From assembly GCA_017518735.1 (NCBI GenBank), contig JAFWTY010000028.1, positions 79,542 through 143,541 on the forward strand: a DNA stretch of 64,000 nt, in the 5' to 3' direction. Each line of letters opens with the position of its first letter. The stretch's first letter is position 1. Under the pieces are notes generated by a model. The model made no database searches, had not been told where the DNA came from, and saw only the letters and a program-made list of their open reading frames with translations. Of the stretch, positions 1 to 8,607 are shown piece after piece. Source of the DNA: Lachnospiraceae bacterium. GTDB taxonomy: Bacteria; Bacillota; Clostridia; Lachnospirales; Lachnospiraceae. A program made the position numbers and the translations under genes.

Positions 1-2
1 GA

Positions 3-911
3 TTCCGTGATCTTTTTGTGGCATCCGCCAAAGAGTCCAGTGTCGGCGGTGTTTTGGTGGACTTATACTTAAGTCCCGAGGAAGTTGATAAGATCCTCGC
101 GCAGAACAAGACACAGGAATTTACGGAGATTACGGATACTTCCCTGGTACAGATTGATACTTCTTTGGAAACCGACACCGGAAGCCCTACCGTTTCCGAT
201 AATCCCGAAGATCCCGACGGAGACGGAATCACCGTATATGATGTTCATGGACCGACCTACCGTGGCAAGATGATGGTTGTTTTTGATCCGTCCCGCGTAA
301 AAGTCGCTACCATCGACCACTACGGACTCAGCACCCCCGGAAAAACCCTTCCGGAATTTGTGGAAATGTATGATGCCGTTGCGGGAATCAACGGCGGTAA
401 ATATGATGATGAAGCCGGCATCGGTACCGGCGGTATGCCCGAGGGAATTGTTTTTTCCGAAGGCAAACTTCGCATGGGTGATCCCGGAAGTACCTACGGC
501 GTATACGGATTCACCAATGACAATGTTTTGGTTTGCGGTTACATGACCGCTGCTTATGCACAGTCTATCGGTGTCCGCGATGCTGTAACATTCGGACCTG
601 CTCTTATCGTAAACGGAAAAAGTGCAAAAATGGCCGGCTCAGGTTCCGGCTTAAATCCCAGAACCGCTATCGGTCAGCGTGCCGACGGAGCTGTTCTTTT
701 GCTTGTAATCGAAGGAAGACAGACTACTTCTCTCGGAGCTTCCATGGCAGATTTGGTTACCATCATGGAAGAATACGGAGCCGTCAATGCGGCAAACCTC
801 GACGGAGGAATGTCCTCTTCCATGGTATATAACGGAGAAGAAATCGTATCCAGTTGTACCATGCGTAATCGTAAAATCCCTACGGCATTCATCGTAGAGC
901 GGAGGGACTGA
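3..911 (+). CDS. Phosphodiester glycosidase (NAGPA-domain) family protein, 5'-truncated
   Basis: Only the C-terminal part is in the window. The frame is open to base 3 (FRDLF before the first GTG), so the true start lies upstream. The body matches the NAGPA-type fold of exopolysaccharide-associated phosphodiester glycosidases: an early beta region around FDPSRVKVAT, an INGGKYDDEAG stretch, a conserved NPRTAIGQ segment and a late NLDGGMSSSM motif. Family members remove sugar-phosphodiester caps or act on cell-surface glycans outside the membrane; the substrate here is unknown. It ends 3 nt before the next ATG, so the two genes are probably cotranscribed. The family assignment is firm and the biological role is inferred. 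Confidence 0.85.
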   Translation, partial: FRDLFVASAKESSVGGVLVDLYLSPEEVDKILAQNKTQEFTEITDTSLVQIDTSLETDTGSPTVSDNPEDPDGDGITVYDVHGPTYRGKMMVVFDPSRVKVATIDHYGLSTPGKTLPEFVEMYDAVAGINGGKYDDEAGIGTGGMPEGIVFSEGKLRMGDPGSTYGVYGFTNDNVLVCGYMTAAYAQSIGVRDAVTFGPALIVNGKSAKMAGSGSGLNPRTAIGQRADGAVLLLVIEGRQTTSLGASMADLVTIMEEYGAVNAANLDGGMSSSMVYNGEEIVSSCTMRNRKIPTAFIVERRD

Positions 912-914
912 TCC

Positions 915-2051
915 ATGGCTAACAATGAGTACCGTTCTCCGAAAATCGTTCCTCTTTCCGAAGACTCCACCATCAAAAAGAGTCATCCTTTTGCTCTGTT
1001 TATCGGAATCTGGTTTAGTTTCTTAATTCTTGCAATCGTTCTTTTCTTAGGCAAATTCCGTCAGTATCTGGTTGCTTACGAAGCCGAATACCAGGCTTCT
1101 CTGCCCTTTCATAATGCAGAGGCCATCGTTGCCAAATTTCAGGAAAACGATATGGTCTACATCAACGATCTTCAGACCAACAAACCGGAAATCTCGGAGT
1201 TTGAAACCGAAGAGAATCTCTATCGTTACATGAGTGAACTTACCATGGACAAGGAGATTTCCTATGCCAAGACCAATGAGTTCACGAATGAGAATCCGGA
1301 ATATTTCATCACAGCCGATCGCTACATCATTGCCAAATTAAAACTGAAAAAATCCACGACCGAAACCCGCAAATATAAGCTTCCGGTCTGGGAAACCGAG
1401 TTTTTTGAATTCTATACCGATGCGCAGCATACGGTCCGCGTATCCTGCCCGGATAACTGCAAACTCATGATCAACGGCATCGAGGTTCCTTCCTCCTACT
1501 GCTACAAAAATGATCGTGCCAAGGGCGGCGAATATTTCGGAGACACCATTACGCTTCCGAATATCCGCACCTTCTATGTAGACGGCTTATACGAAGAGGC
1601 AACCGTTACCGCCACTTCCGCGGACGGAACCTTAATTGAGCCGAAGATGAATCCTCTCGCCGGCATGTACGAAGTTCCGTTCAGAGTCAACGAGGAATGT
1701 GAAGAAGAAATGCTCACCTTTATGGAAAATGCAGCATTTACCTATACACACTATGTTGCAAACGATGCTTCCATCGGTCAGACCAGCGTCTATTTTATGC
1801 CCGGTACAAACTATCTGCAGATGGTGGAATACGGCGAAACCAGAAAGTATTATCCCTGGCACAGAATTCAGAGCGAGGAAGCGGAAATCGTAGAATTCAA
1901 TCCTTATGATGCGGATCACTTCTACTGCCAGATGGACATCCATCAGGTTCTTCTTGTTCGCGGAACCGAAGAAAAGAAAATCGACACCGAGTGTCGTTTC
2001 TACTGCATTCGAACCGCAAACGGATTCAAAATCTGCGGACTGGAATACTAA
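915..2051 (+). CDS. Membrane-anchored protein of unknown function
   Basis: A 378-residue protein with one hydrophobic segment at about residues 25-46 (FALFIGIWFSFLILAIVLFLG) and a long, mostly hydrophilic C-terminal part predicted to lie outside the membrane. I recognise no catalytic motif. Short aromatic and acidic beta-like stretches in the C-terminal part suggest a small extracytoplasmic beta domain. It begins 3 nt after the phosphodiester glycosidase stop, with a GGAGGG ribosome binding site inside the end of that gene, so the two are translationally coupled and probably act together at the cell surface. No function is claimed. Confidence 0.85.
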   Translation: MANNEYRSPKIVPLSEDSTIKKSHPFALFIGIWFSFLILAIVLFLGKFRQYLVAYEAEYQASLPFHNAEAIVAKFQENDMVYINDLQTNKPEISEFETEENLYRYMSELTMDKEISYAKTNEFTNENPEYFITADRYIIAKLKLKKSTTETRKYKLPVWETEFFEFYTDAQHTVRVSCPDNCKLMINGIEVPSSYCYKNDRAKGGEYFGDTITLPNIRTFYVDGLYEEATVTATSADGTLIEPKMNPLAGMYEVPFRVNEECEEEMLTFMENAAFTYTHYVANDASIGQTSVYFMPGTNYLQMVEYGETRKYYPWHRIQSEEAEIVEFNPYDADHFYCQMDIHQVLLVRGTEEKKIDTECRFYCIRTANGFKICGLEY

Positions 2052-2142
2052 AATTATTTATAAAAATTTAATGTACTACCCCCATCATTCAAGCTATAAT
2101 AAAAGTGTATTGGGTTAGCTTGAAATGTCTGGGGGTGTTTCT

Positions 2143-2874
2143 ATGGCAAAAACCGTATTTATCTCGGGTGCTTCGAGAGGAATCGGAAAAAGTATCGTAA
2201 ACTGTTTCGCAAAAAAGGGCTATAACCTAGTCTTAGTCTGCAAAAGCTCCATCGAACAACTACAGGAAATCGGAAAAATCATTTCCGAAAAATACAATAT
2301 TACCGCAAAATGCTATGCCTGCGACGTTTCGGATTCTTCCGCCGTGAATGCTTTGTTCAAGTCTTTGGCGGAGGAAGGAATCTCCATTGATATTCTGATT
2401 AACAATGCGGGAATCTCCCATATCGGACTGATCCAGGATATGACGGACGAGGAATGGAATCAGGTCATCGGTACCAACCTCTCCTCCTGTTTCTTTACCT
2501 CACGTGCGGTACTGCCTCAGATGATTGCCAGACACGAGGGCAGAATCGTCAATATTTCTTCCGTCTGGGGTAAGGTGGGTGCATCCACGGAAGTTGCGTA
2601 TTCGGCCTCCAAAGGCGGCGTAAACGCGTTTACAAAGGCACTGGCGAAGGAAGTTGCCCCAAGCGGTATTTCGGTCAATGCGATTGCCTGTGGTTTCATC
2701 GATACGCAGATGAATCACAATTTAACTTCCAAAGAGAGAAAGAGCATTTTTGAGGATATTCCGGCAGGAAGACCGGGAACGAGTGATGAAGTTGCCGAGA
2801 TGGTTTATAAGATTGTTACCGCTTCCGAATACTTAACCGGACAGGTTATTTCCTTCGACGGAGCATGGCAGTAA
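2143..2874 (+). CDS. SDR-family oxidoreductase (FabG/YmfI-like)
   Basis: A classical short-chain dehydrogenase of 243 residues. It has the cofactor motif SGASRGIG at the N-terminus, NNAG near residue 90, the catalytic Ser in NISSVWG and YSASK for the catalytic Tyr/Lys. The SxWGxxGAxxEVxYSASK pattern resembles the EF-P 5-aminopentanone reductase (YmfI) branch more than FabG, but 3-oxoacyl-ACP reductase remains possible. I chose the ATG at 2143 over the one at 2125 because a GGGGGTG ribosome binding site sits 6 nt upstream of 2143. A short A+T-rich region separates it from the preceding gene. It converges on the phosphatase gene across a shared terminator. Confidence 0.85.
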   Translation: MAKTVFISGASRGIGKSIVNCFAKKGYNLVLVCKSSIEQLQEIGKIISEKYNITAKCYACDVSDSSAVNALFKSLAEEGISIDILINNAGISHIGLIQDMTDEEWNQVIGTNLSSCFFTSRAVLPQMIARHEGRIVNISSVWGKVGASTEVAYSASKGGVNAFTKALAKEVAPSGISVNAIACGFIDTQMNHNLTSKERKSIFEDIPAGRPGTSDEVAEMVYKIVTASEYLTGQVISFDGAWQ

Positions 2875-2920
2875 ACCGAAAAACTGCTTGAAACGAATCC
2901 ATAATTATCACACACAATAA

Positions 2921-2949
2921 AAAAGCTTCTGCAGATTGCAGAAGCTTTT
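2921..2949. terminator. Bidirectional intrinsic terminator
   Basis: A perfect 13-bp inverted repeat (AAAAGCTTCTGCA, loop GAT) with A- and T-rich flanks on both sides, lying between the convergent SDR and phosphatase genes. It can end transcription in both directions. Confidence 0.85.
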
Positions 2950-2959
2950 ATTTGTTATT

Positions 2960-3745
2960 TCAGTCCGTCAGATCGTCCTCTAAATATACATAGAACTTTC
3001 TTTCGTCATCCAGTCTTAAGCAGCCCAACTGGCTTGCTTTATTTCGAAGTGCCATACCGCAGTCGATATTATAGATGCGGTAGCCCATGAAATCGTTGTT
3101 GTTGTAAATCAGTCCTCTTCCGTATTTGTCGACACAATCCAGACGTTGCGTGAACGTGTGGCCGTGGATGTAGGTCAGTTTCTTGTTCGGGAAAAGTTTC
3201 TCTCCGACCATATCCTGATAACGGAAATCATAAATACTGGTCCATACCACACGGTAGGTTTCGTTGTAAGGCATATCCATGAAATGAATACCGTCCTCGA
3301 ATTTCATCTTGGTGCAGTATGCATGTGCCAGATAGTATTTTTTCTTTCCTACGGTAACCTTCTTTGCCACCCAGGTTCCTTTTAAATACTCCAGAATTTT
3401 CTGCTTCTTGGAAGCAGGAAGGGATTTGAATGCATTGTAGGTCGGAAGTCCGCCGTTACAGGGATCCAGCCAGATATCAATATCATCCGTATCCATACGG
3501 TTTTTATTCTGAATTTCGAACTCGTTCTTTAAGGCGTCAAGCATGAGAAGTTCATGGTTTCCCATAAACATCTGTGCATTGCTCATTTTCATCAAATGCT
3601 GAAGGAGCTTGATTCCCTCCGGTCCTCTGTCAATCACATCACCCAGTACGTACAGGGTATCATCTTTCCCGAATCGAATGAGGTCCAGCATTTTCAAGAA
3701 GGATTTGTATTGTCCGTGTATATCACTCATTACATATGTGCTCAT
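2960..3745 (-). CDS. PPP-type metallophosphatase (serine/threonine phosphatase-like)
   Basis: A 261-residue calcineurin-type metallophosphoesterase. The metal-binding signatures are in order: SDIHGQ near the N-terminus, GDVIDRGPEG around residue 36 and GNHE around residue 62, followed by histidine-containing motifs (AHAYC, HGHT) in the C-terminal half. This order matches the bacterial PrpA/PrpB-like phosphoprotein phosphatases and ApaH relatives. The gene starts 10 nt after the Ser/Thr kinase stop, so kinase and phosphatase form one operon. That supports a protein phosphatase that reverses the kinase, although Ap4A hydrolase activity is not excluded. Confidence 0.85.
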   Translation of the reverse strand: MSTYVMSDIHGQYKSFLKMLDLIRFGKDDTLYVLGDVIDRGPEGIKLLQHLMKMSNAQMFMGNHELLMLDALKNEFEIQNKNRMDTDDIDIWLDPCNGGLPTYNAFKSLPASKKQKILEYLKGTWVAKKVTVGKKKYYLAHAYCTKMKFEDGIHFMDMPYNETYRVVWTSIYDFRYQDMVGEKLFPNKKLTYIHGHTFTQRLDCVDKYGRGLIYNNNDFMGYRIYNIDCGMALRNKASQLGCLRLDDERKFYVYLEDDLTD

Positions 3746-3755
3746 ACATGTCCCT

Positions 3756-5639
3756 CTATTCTATTTCCATGATCTCATTGACATCTACCTGGATAATCGG
3801 CCGGATTCCCATAGGCTGGTCCACACGCCAGTTCTTCAGATTACCGTTCTGAATGCACTGACCGTCGCAGCTTTCACCGTATGCGAAGGTGCCTCTCGAC
3901 TGATTCAAGGATCCTCTGGTACGTAAACCGTAACCCATCGGAAGCGATTCATCAATCTTCTGTGCAGCCGCATACTGGCTGATCATGTTGGGGCCGGACT
4001 TATCATTGACCTTAAGACCGTTTCCTCCTCTAACCGTTTTATTACCGAAACCGCTGTTTACTTCGTCCACGGAGGGAAGGAAAACGCGGTCGTAGGTTAC
4101 TTCGTCCGTAAAGGATGAAATCGGGGTGATTACCTCGCGAATCATGATTCTCTTCTGCTCGGATTCCGTAAATGCGGTGTGCAGGAAATCACGATTCAAC
4201 CACTCTCTGATTCTGCTGGTTTCCCAGGTGATGCCGGTTCTGGTTTTCAAAACTTCACGTTCCGACATATCAATGTAGTCGTGTTCATCGAACATCTGAT
4301 AATCCAGTACGTATTCCGACTGAATGATCATCTTGTTTCCGCTGTGATGCAGAATCACCCAGGGAATCTCGGAAAATTCGAATACACGGTATTTGCGGCT
4401 GTCTTCTTTCAATTTTGCAAGGTTCTTGTTCTTGTATTCCTTGCTCATCAGACCGTCAATCGGGCGGAAACGTTTGTATTTGTTTTCGCCGACCGTTGTG
4501 CAGTCCTGTAAGTCATAGTTTGCATAGATAATATCCGTGGTAAGCTGAGCGCCGACCACTTCGTTCATCGGATAGTGACCGAACCAGATTCTCTGGTTCT
4601 TTCTGTCATACAGCATGGAACTGTCGAAGGTCGGGAAGATAACTTCTCCGGTCTCGGTTCCGTCTTCTGCTTTTACTTTCACGCCATAGAGACTTCTTGC
4701 CAGCTGGCCCATATCCTGCTGACGATCCTTGGGATCCATGGAAAGACCCTTGGTAATCGCATCAATGATTCTCTGATCCATCGGAATACCGAACTCTTCA
4801 ATCGGAATCAAAGGCTCGCCCTGGCTTCTCTGATAAGCATCGGTCGGAATATCGCCGGTAATCATGCAATACAAGGTTGCGCAGATTCCGTAAACGTCGG
4901 TCCAGGGTCCCTGGCCTTCGCCGAGCATCTGCTCCAGAGGTGCATAACCGAATTTACCGAAGTAAATCTGACCGGTCTTATTGTTCAGCTTCTTCGTGGC
5001 ACCAAAGTCGATAACCTTAATGGAACCGTCCGAATCCAGCATGATGTTTTCAGGTGAAATGTCGCGGTGAATCAGACCGCTCTTATGAATTTCCTCCATG
5101 GAGTGGATAACCGGCTCCATCAAAGAAAGAGCCTGTTCCGCAGGAAGTCGTCCGCCGTTGTTGTCGATGAATCGGCGAAGCGTACCACCCTCCAGGAATT
5201 CCATGATCATATAACCGCAGTTGTTTGCGTAGAAAAGTTCCTTAATGGAAACAATACCGGGATATTTGGAGAACTGCGCCAGTACTCTTGCCTCACGCAG
5301 ATAAGATTTCAGTTCTTCATCATATTCTTCTACGGAAGAATCGTCTGTAACGCGAAGAGAACCGTCTTCCGCACGTTCTACCATGTCAGACGGGAAAAAC
5401 TCTTTGACAGCCACACGATACTCGAGAAGCATATCAAAACCGATGTAGGTAATACCGAAATTACCCATACCGAGAATATTACCGATTAGGATTTTACCGT
5501 TTAAGATTGTACCGGGTTCCAAAGCTTCCCCATAGCTTTTCACACCGCGTTTCGGTTTGCCGCAAATCGGGCAGAATTCATCCTCTTTCGTCATGTGCAT
5601 ACAGTTGAGGCACATTTTTTTGAGTTCTGAAATTTCCAT
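3756..5639 (-). CDS. Serine/threonine protein kinase with zinc ribbon and DUF6273 C-terminal domain
   Basis: A 627-residue cytoplasmic protein. Residues 10-26 hold a CxxC...CxxC zinc ribbon. The Hanks-type kinase domain (about 43-315) keeps the glycine-rich loop (GMGNFG), catalytic Lys79, HRDISPEN with Asp193 and DFG at 211-213, so it should be active. Residues about 360-625 form a DUF6273 domain, ending in a WRVD..GIRPIIQ segment typical of that family and structurally reminiscent of formylglycine/SUMF-like binding folds. No transmembrane helix is seen, unlike PASTA kinases. It is followed after 10 nt by a PPP phosphatase. Substrates and the ligand of the DUF6273 tail are unknown. Confidence 0.9.
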   Translation of the reverse strand: MEISELKKMCLNCMHMTKEDEFCPICGKPKRGVKSYGEALEPGTILNGKILIGNILGMGNFGITYIGFDMLLEYRVAVKEFFPSDMVERAEDGSLRVTDDSSVEEYDEELKSYLREARVLAQFSKYPGIVSIKELFYANNCGYMIMEFLEGGTLRRFIDNNGGRLPAEQALSLMEPVIHSMEEIHKSGLIHRDISPENIMLDSDGSIKVIDFGATKKLNNKTGQIYFGKFGYAPLEQMLGEGQGPWTDVYGICATLYCMITGDIPTDAYQRSQGEPLIPIEEFGIPMDQRIIDAITKGLSMDPKDRQQDMGQLARSLYGVKVKAEDGTETGEVIFPTFDSSMLYDRKNQRIWFGHYPMNEVVGAQLTTDIIYANYDLQDCTTVGENKYKRFRPIDGLMSKEYKNKNLAKLKEDSRKYRVFEFSEIPWVILHHSGNKMIIQSEYVLDYQMFDEHDYIDMSEREVLKTRTGITWETSRIREWLNRDFLHTAFTESEQKRIMIREVITPISSFTDEVTYDRVFLPSVDEVNSGFGNKTVRGGNGLKVNDKSGPNMISQYAAAQKIDESLPMGYGLRTRGSLNQSRGTFAYGESCDGQCIQNGNLKNWRVDQPMGIRPIIQVDVNEIMEIE

Positions 5640-5836
5640 AACCTTCTCCTAAATGATCCAGATTCTTTTCCACTTTTACTAATAAAAGCACTACAATTAT
5701 ACTAAATTTTGTTACTATTTTCCATAATATTTTTCCTTATCTCGTGCAAAGGATTTTTTTTGTGAAAGTAGTCCAAAATTCCCTCTGATTATTCGTTGAA
5801 AACCACGAAAACACCCCTCGAAAATCGCATCAGAGA

Positions 5837-6931
5837 CTAGAATAAAATGCCCTTTAAGCAGAGATTCGGCTCCATCTTATCGAAATTCCAGGAGTGATAC
5901 GAATCGCCTGCGCAAAAACGATAATATTCGCATTCCGCACACTTCCCCGTCTTACGATAATCCGTCCGGTAAATCTTAAATTTGTTCTCCCAGATTTCCT
6001 TGAAACAATCCTTGCGGATATTGCCCTCCACAAGTTCCGGTCGTCTTTCGACATCCAGACAGGATGTCACGTCTCCGTTGTACATGACGGATGCGGTATA
6101 AACGCCTGCATTGCAAAGGAAATACCACTTACGCACTTCTCTTTCGTAATCGACACCCAGAAAATGACTGCAGCCGTATACCACTTCCATCTCTCCCTTG
6201 AAGCGGTGTTCGTTTATAAAATCAAAAAGCTTTTTATATTCTTCCTTTGTCAGAATCAGTTCCGGCTGGTCCTTGGCACGACCGATCGGTTCGATGTTGA
6301 TGACTCTCCAGGAGCGGACTCCGATCCTCGAAAATTCCTCATACATCTTCTCCAGATCACCGATGTTTTTGTGGGTTACCACCGTTGTGATCTGTACATG
6401 TAAAAAGCCGCCATGTTCCACCAGTGCCTTGATTCCGTTTACGGTTTTATCATAGCTTCCTTCGGACTGTCTAAACCACTCATGATATTCTTTTAAACCA
6501 TCCAGGCTGATGGAAATCGTTCGCATACCGGCCTGAAACAGTTTCACTGCCACATCTTCGTCAATCAGTGTTCCGTTGGATGTCATTCCCCATGTAAATC
6601 CAAGCCGGTTTGCATAGTTCATGATTTCAAAGAAATCCTTCCGAAGAAGCGGTTCCCCGCCGGTTACGCAAAGACGCAGTTTGGAGATGTCAAAATCACG
6701 TTTGATCTGATCCAGGAAATCCATGATTTCCTGCGCGGAAAGCGGGTTTTCTTCCACGAAGTCACCACAGTTGCTTCCGCAGTGTCTGCAGTGTTCGTTG
6801 CACTTTCCGGTCATCTCTATAAACAAAGAGCGAAGCTCCGGATTCTTACGTAACGTATTCTCCCTGTACTCCGCCAATTGTTCCATATGATTGTTCTTCG
6901 TCTCGTTCGTCAGACAAGAATGATGTATCAT
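5837..6931 (-). CDS. Radical SAM/SPASM domain protein
   Basis: A 364-residue enzyme. The radical SAM CxxxCxxC cluster is C44, C48 and C51, with an extra Cys55. A GGEPLLRKD motif follows at about residue 95. The C-terminal SPASM region is cysteine-rich (CNAG..., CLD, CAECEYYRFCAG, CLKG) and should hold auxiliary Fe-S clusters. Such proteins modify peptides or small molecules. I see no RiPP precursor, RRE domain or transporter next to it, so the substrate is unknown. I chose the ATG at 6931 because AAGGGAG lies 5 nt upstream; a longer reading to 7003 would overlap the DJ-1 gene. It lies 10 nt after that gene. Confidence 0.88.
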   Translation of the reverse strand: MIHHSCLTNETKNNHMEQLAEYRENTLRKNPELRSLFIEMTGKCNEHCRHCGSNCGDFVEENPLSAQEIMDFLDQIKRDFDISKLRLCVTGGEPLLRKDFFEIMNYANRLGFTWGMTSNGTLIDEDVAVKLFQAGMRTISISLDGLKEYHEWFRQSEGSYDKTVNGIKALVEHGGFLHVQITTVVTHKNIGDLEKMYEEFSRIGVRSWRVINIEPIGRAKDQPELILTKEEYKKLFDFINEHRFKGEMEVVYGCSHFLGVDYEREVRKWYFLCNAGVYTASVMYNGDVTSCLDVERRPELVEGNIRKDCFKEIWENKFKIYRTDYRKTGKCAECEYYRFCAGDSYHSWNFDKMEPNLCLKGILF

Positions 6932-6941
6932 ACAGTCTCCC

Positions 6942-7517
6942 TTATTCGGTAATTGTTTCAACCGGCATATAAACCAGTTTCTTTGCCATTTCATTCGCTG
7001 CATCGGCTCCGTTTAATGCACCGAGAATGGTTAAACCAAACGGAATGGCACAGCCCATGGAACGTCCTGTGATGATGTTTCCGTCTTTGACCGCGGGTTT
7101 ATCCATAATCACATTTGCGCCGATGAGTTCCCCTTCAAATCCGGGGTGGCAGCATGCATTTTTGCCCTTTAAGAGTCCGAGTGCTCCGAATACCTTCGGT
7201 GCCGCGCAGATTGCCGCAATGAACTTGCCTTCTTCGTTGAATTTCAGGATCATCTCTTCCAGCGGTTTATATGCCTGCAGATTGTTGCTTCCCGGCATTC
7301 CGCCCGGAAGAACCAGCATTTCGGTCTCGGAAAAATCCATATCGGCAAAAATCGTATCCGCTACGATATGCACTTTATGGGAACTAACTACATCTGTAGT
7401 TTCGTTGATGGAAACCAGTGCAACATCTTCTCCGGCTCTTCTTAAAATATCGGCCACCGTCAGCGCTTCGATTTCTTCACAACCGTTTGCAAGGCAGATT
7501 ACTGTTCTACTCTTCAT
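6942..7517 (-). CDS. DJ-1/PfpI family protein
   Basis: A 191-residue DJ-1 superfamily protein of typical length. It shows the N-terminal GCEEIEA glutamate region, LPGGMPGS, and the nucleophile elbow AAICAAP with Cys104, followed by a TGRSMGCAIPFGL segment. Family roles include protein or nucleotide deglycation and stress protection. The subgroup resembles YajL/ThiJ. The ATG at 7517 is used here; a TTG at 7526 has better spacing from the GAAGGAAGGGG ribosome binding site and could be the true start. Both overlap the end of the upstream broken gene, which indicates translational coupling. Confidence 0.85.
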   Translation of the reverse strand: MKSRTVICLANGCEEIEALTVADILRRAGEDVALVSINETTDVVSSHKVHIVADTIFADMDFSETEMLVLPGGMPGSNNLQAYKPLEEMILKFNEEGKFIAAICAAPKVFGALGLLKGKNACCHPGFEGELIGANVIMDKPAVKDGNIITGRSMGCAIPFGLTILGALNGADAANEMAKKLVYMPVETITE

Positions 7518-7829
7518 CAAAAACAATCACCCCTTCCTTCTTTGCTCTTCGTTTTTCACGAATCTTATCCATCAGTTTCTCAAAGGTTTCTTTCGTCGGT
7601 TTATGTTGTACCAAGAATACCATCAGATTCACAAATACAAGTACGAAAAGAACGGTTGCCAGAATCCACTGCCAGAGAGCCACATACATAAGTTTTCCTT
7701 CTTTGTAGCGTGCCAGATTCTCCCAGTAAGGGAAGGGAATATCATCCGTACGCATGATTCTGCCCTTGCGGTTTTTCAACAGTTCATAGTAGTTTGCATA
7801 AGAAAATCTTGAAGAATTTTCAACCGTCT
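7507..7829 (-). pseudogene. Out-of-frame 3' part of the MacB-like membrane protein
   Basis: This stretch continues the protein encoded upstream, but one base out of phase. After the stop at 7830-7832 the alternative frame reads QDDAVKTVENSSRF, then a segment leading into KNRKGRIMRTDD, a C-terminal transmembrane helix (ALWQWILATVLFVLVFVNL) and a basic tail. It has no convincing start of its own; the first candidate is a TTG at 7779. Joined to the upstream frame it gives a protein of about 364 residues with one helix at each end of an extracytoplasmic domain. I read it as a one-base deletion or sequence error near 7833-7845; programmed frameshifting is less likely because no slippery heptamer is obvious. 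Confidence 0.7.
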
Positions 7830-8600
7830 TTACGGCATCATCCTGAAGACCGTGATGCTGTTTACAACATCGGTTGCATAGTTTTTAATCGGGTTCGGAG
7901 CCAAAAGCTCGTAGCTGGTGATGGCAGGTTTCGCCGGATCGTATTTGAAAAGATCGTAGGAAACAAATACCTTCGGCTCGGAGTTTCCTGCTGCCAGGGT
8001 TTCAATCTCACCGCTCTCTCTTCTGTAAATACCGGCAACGACAAGTTCCATATCGTTCCATTCGACTTTCTTTCCGGCCACATCGGTACCGCCGAACAGA
8101 TCCCATGCCGCCTCTTCGTCCAGAAGAATATAGTCGTGCATCAGATCATCTTCCGAAAAATAGTTTCCGCTCAACAGGCGTACCGGATGGAAAAGGAAAA
8201 AGTCTCCACCGACACAGAAGGTATCCAAGGTTTTGCTTCCGTACTCTCCTTTGAGATCCATCGTCGTGGTTGCCATGTAAGCATCCATCAGGTTCGGATT
8301 TCCGGTCTCCGGTTCAAAAGCCGCAACCATACCCTTCGTCTTGTATCCGCTTTCAATCTCATGGCGATACAGACCTATTTCGTCATTGGTCACATATTGG
8401 CTGGGCGAGATAAAAAGAGAAATCTGAGCAAACTCTTTTCCGTCCGACCATCTGTTTACCAGAGTCTGGTCCGTCAGAGATTTCTTTCCGGCTTCCAGAA
8501 CAAGGGCAAAAATACCGACCAAGAGTGCCAGAAGAACTCCGGTAGCCAGCATAACCAGCCTTGGAATATTCAGTTTTTTCTTCTTTGCATTCTCTTCCAT
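7830..8600 (-). CDS. MacB-like periplasmic core domain protein, C-terminus lost by frameshift
   Basis: The 256 residues in this frame comprise an N-terminal transmembrane helix (about 14-34) and an extracytoplasmic MacB_PCD-type domain with FCVGGDFF, LLSGNYF and LLDEEAAWDLFGG, a pattern seen in MacB/FtsX-type ABC permeases. The three FtsX helices of a true permease are absent even in the restored full-length product, which would have only one C-terminal helix. It begins 7 nt after the HlyD-like adaptor stop, so the pair is MacA/MacB-like, but no ATPase is present. The frame ends prematurely at 7830. Confidence 0.75.
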   Translation of the reverse strand: MEENAKKKKLNIPRLVMLATGVLLALLVGIFALVLEAGKKSLTDQTLVNRWSDGKEFAQISLFISPSQYVTNDEIGLYRHEIESGYKTKGMVAAFEPETGNPNLMDAYMATTTMDLKGEYGSKTLDTFCVGGDFFLFHPVRLLSGNYFSEDDLMHDYILLDEEAAWDLFGGTDVAGKKVEWNDMELVVAGIYRRESGEIETLAAGNSEPKVFVSYDLFKYDPAKPAITSYELLAPNPIKNYATDVVNSITVFRMMP

Positions 8601-8607
8601 CTATTCC

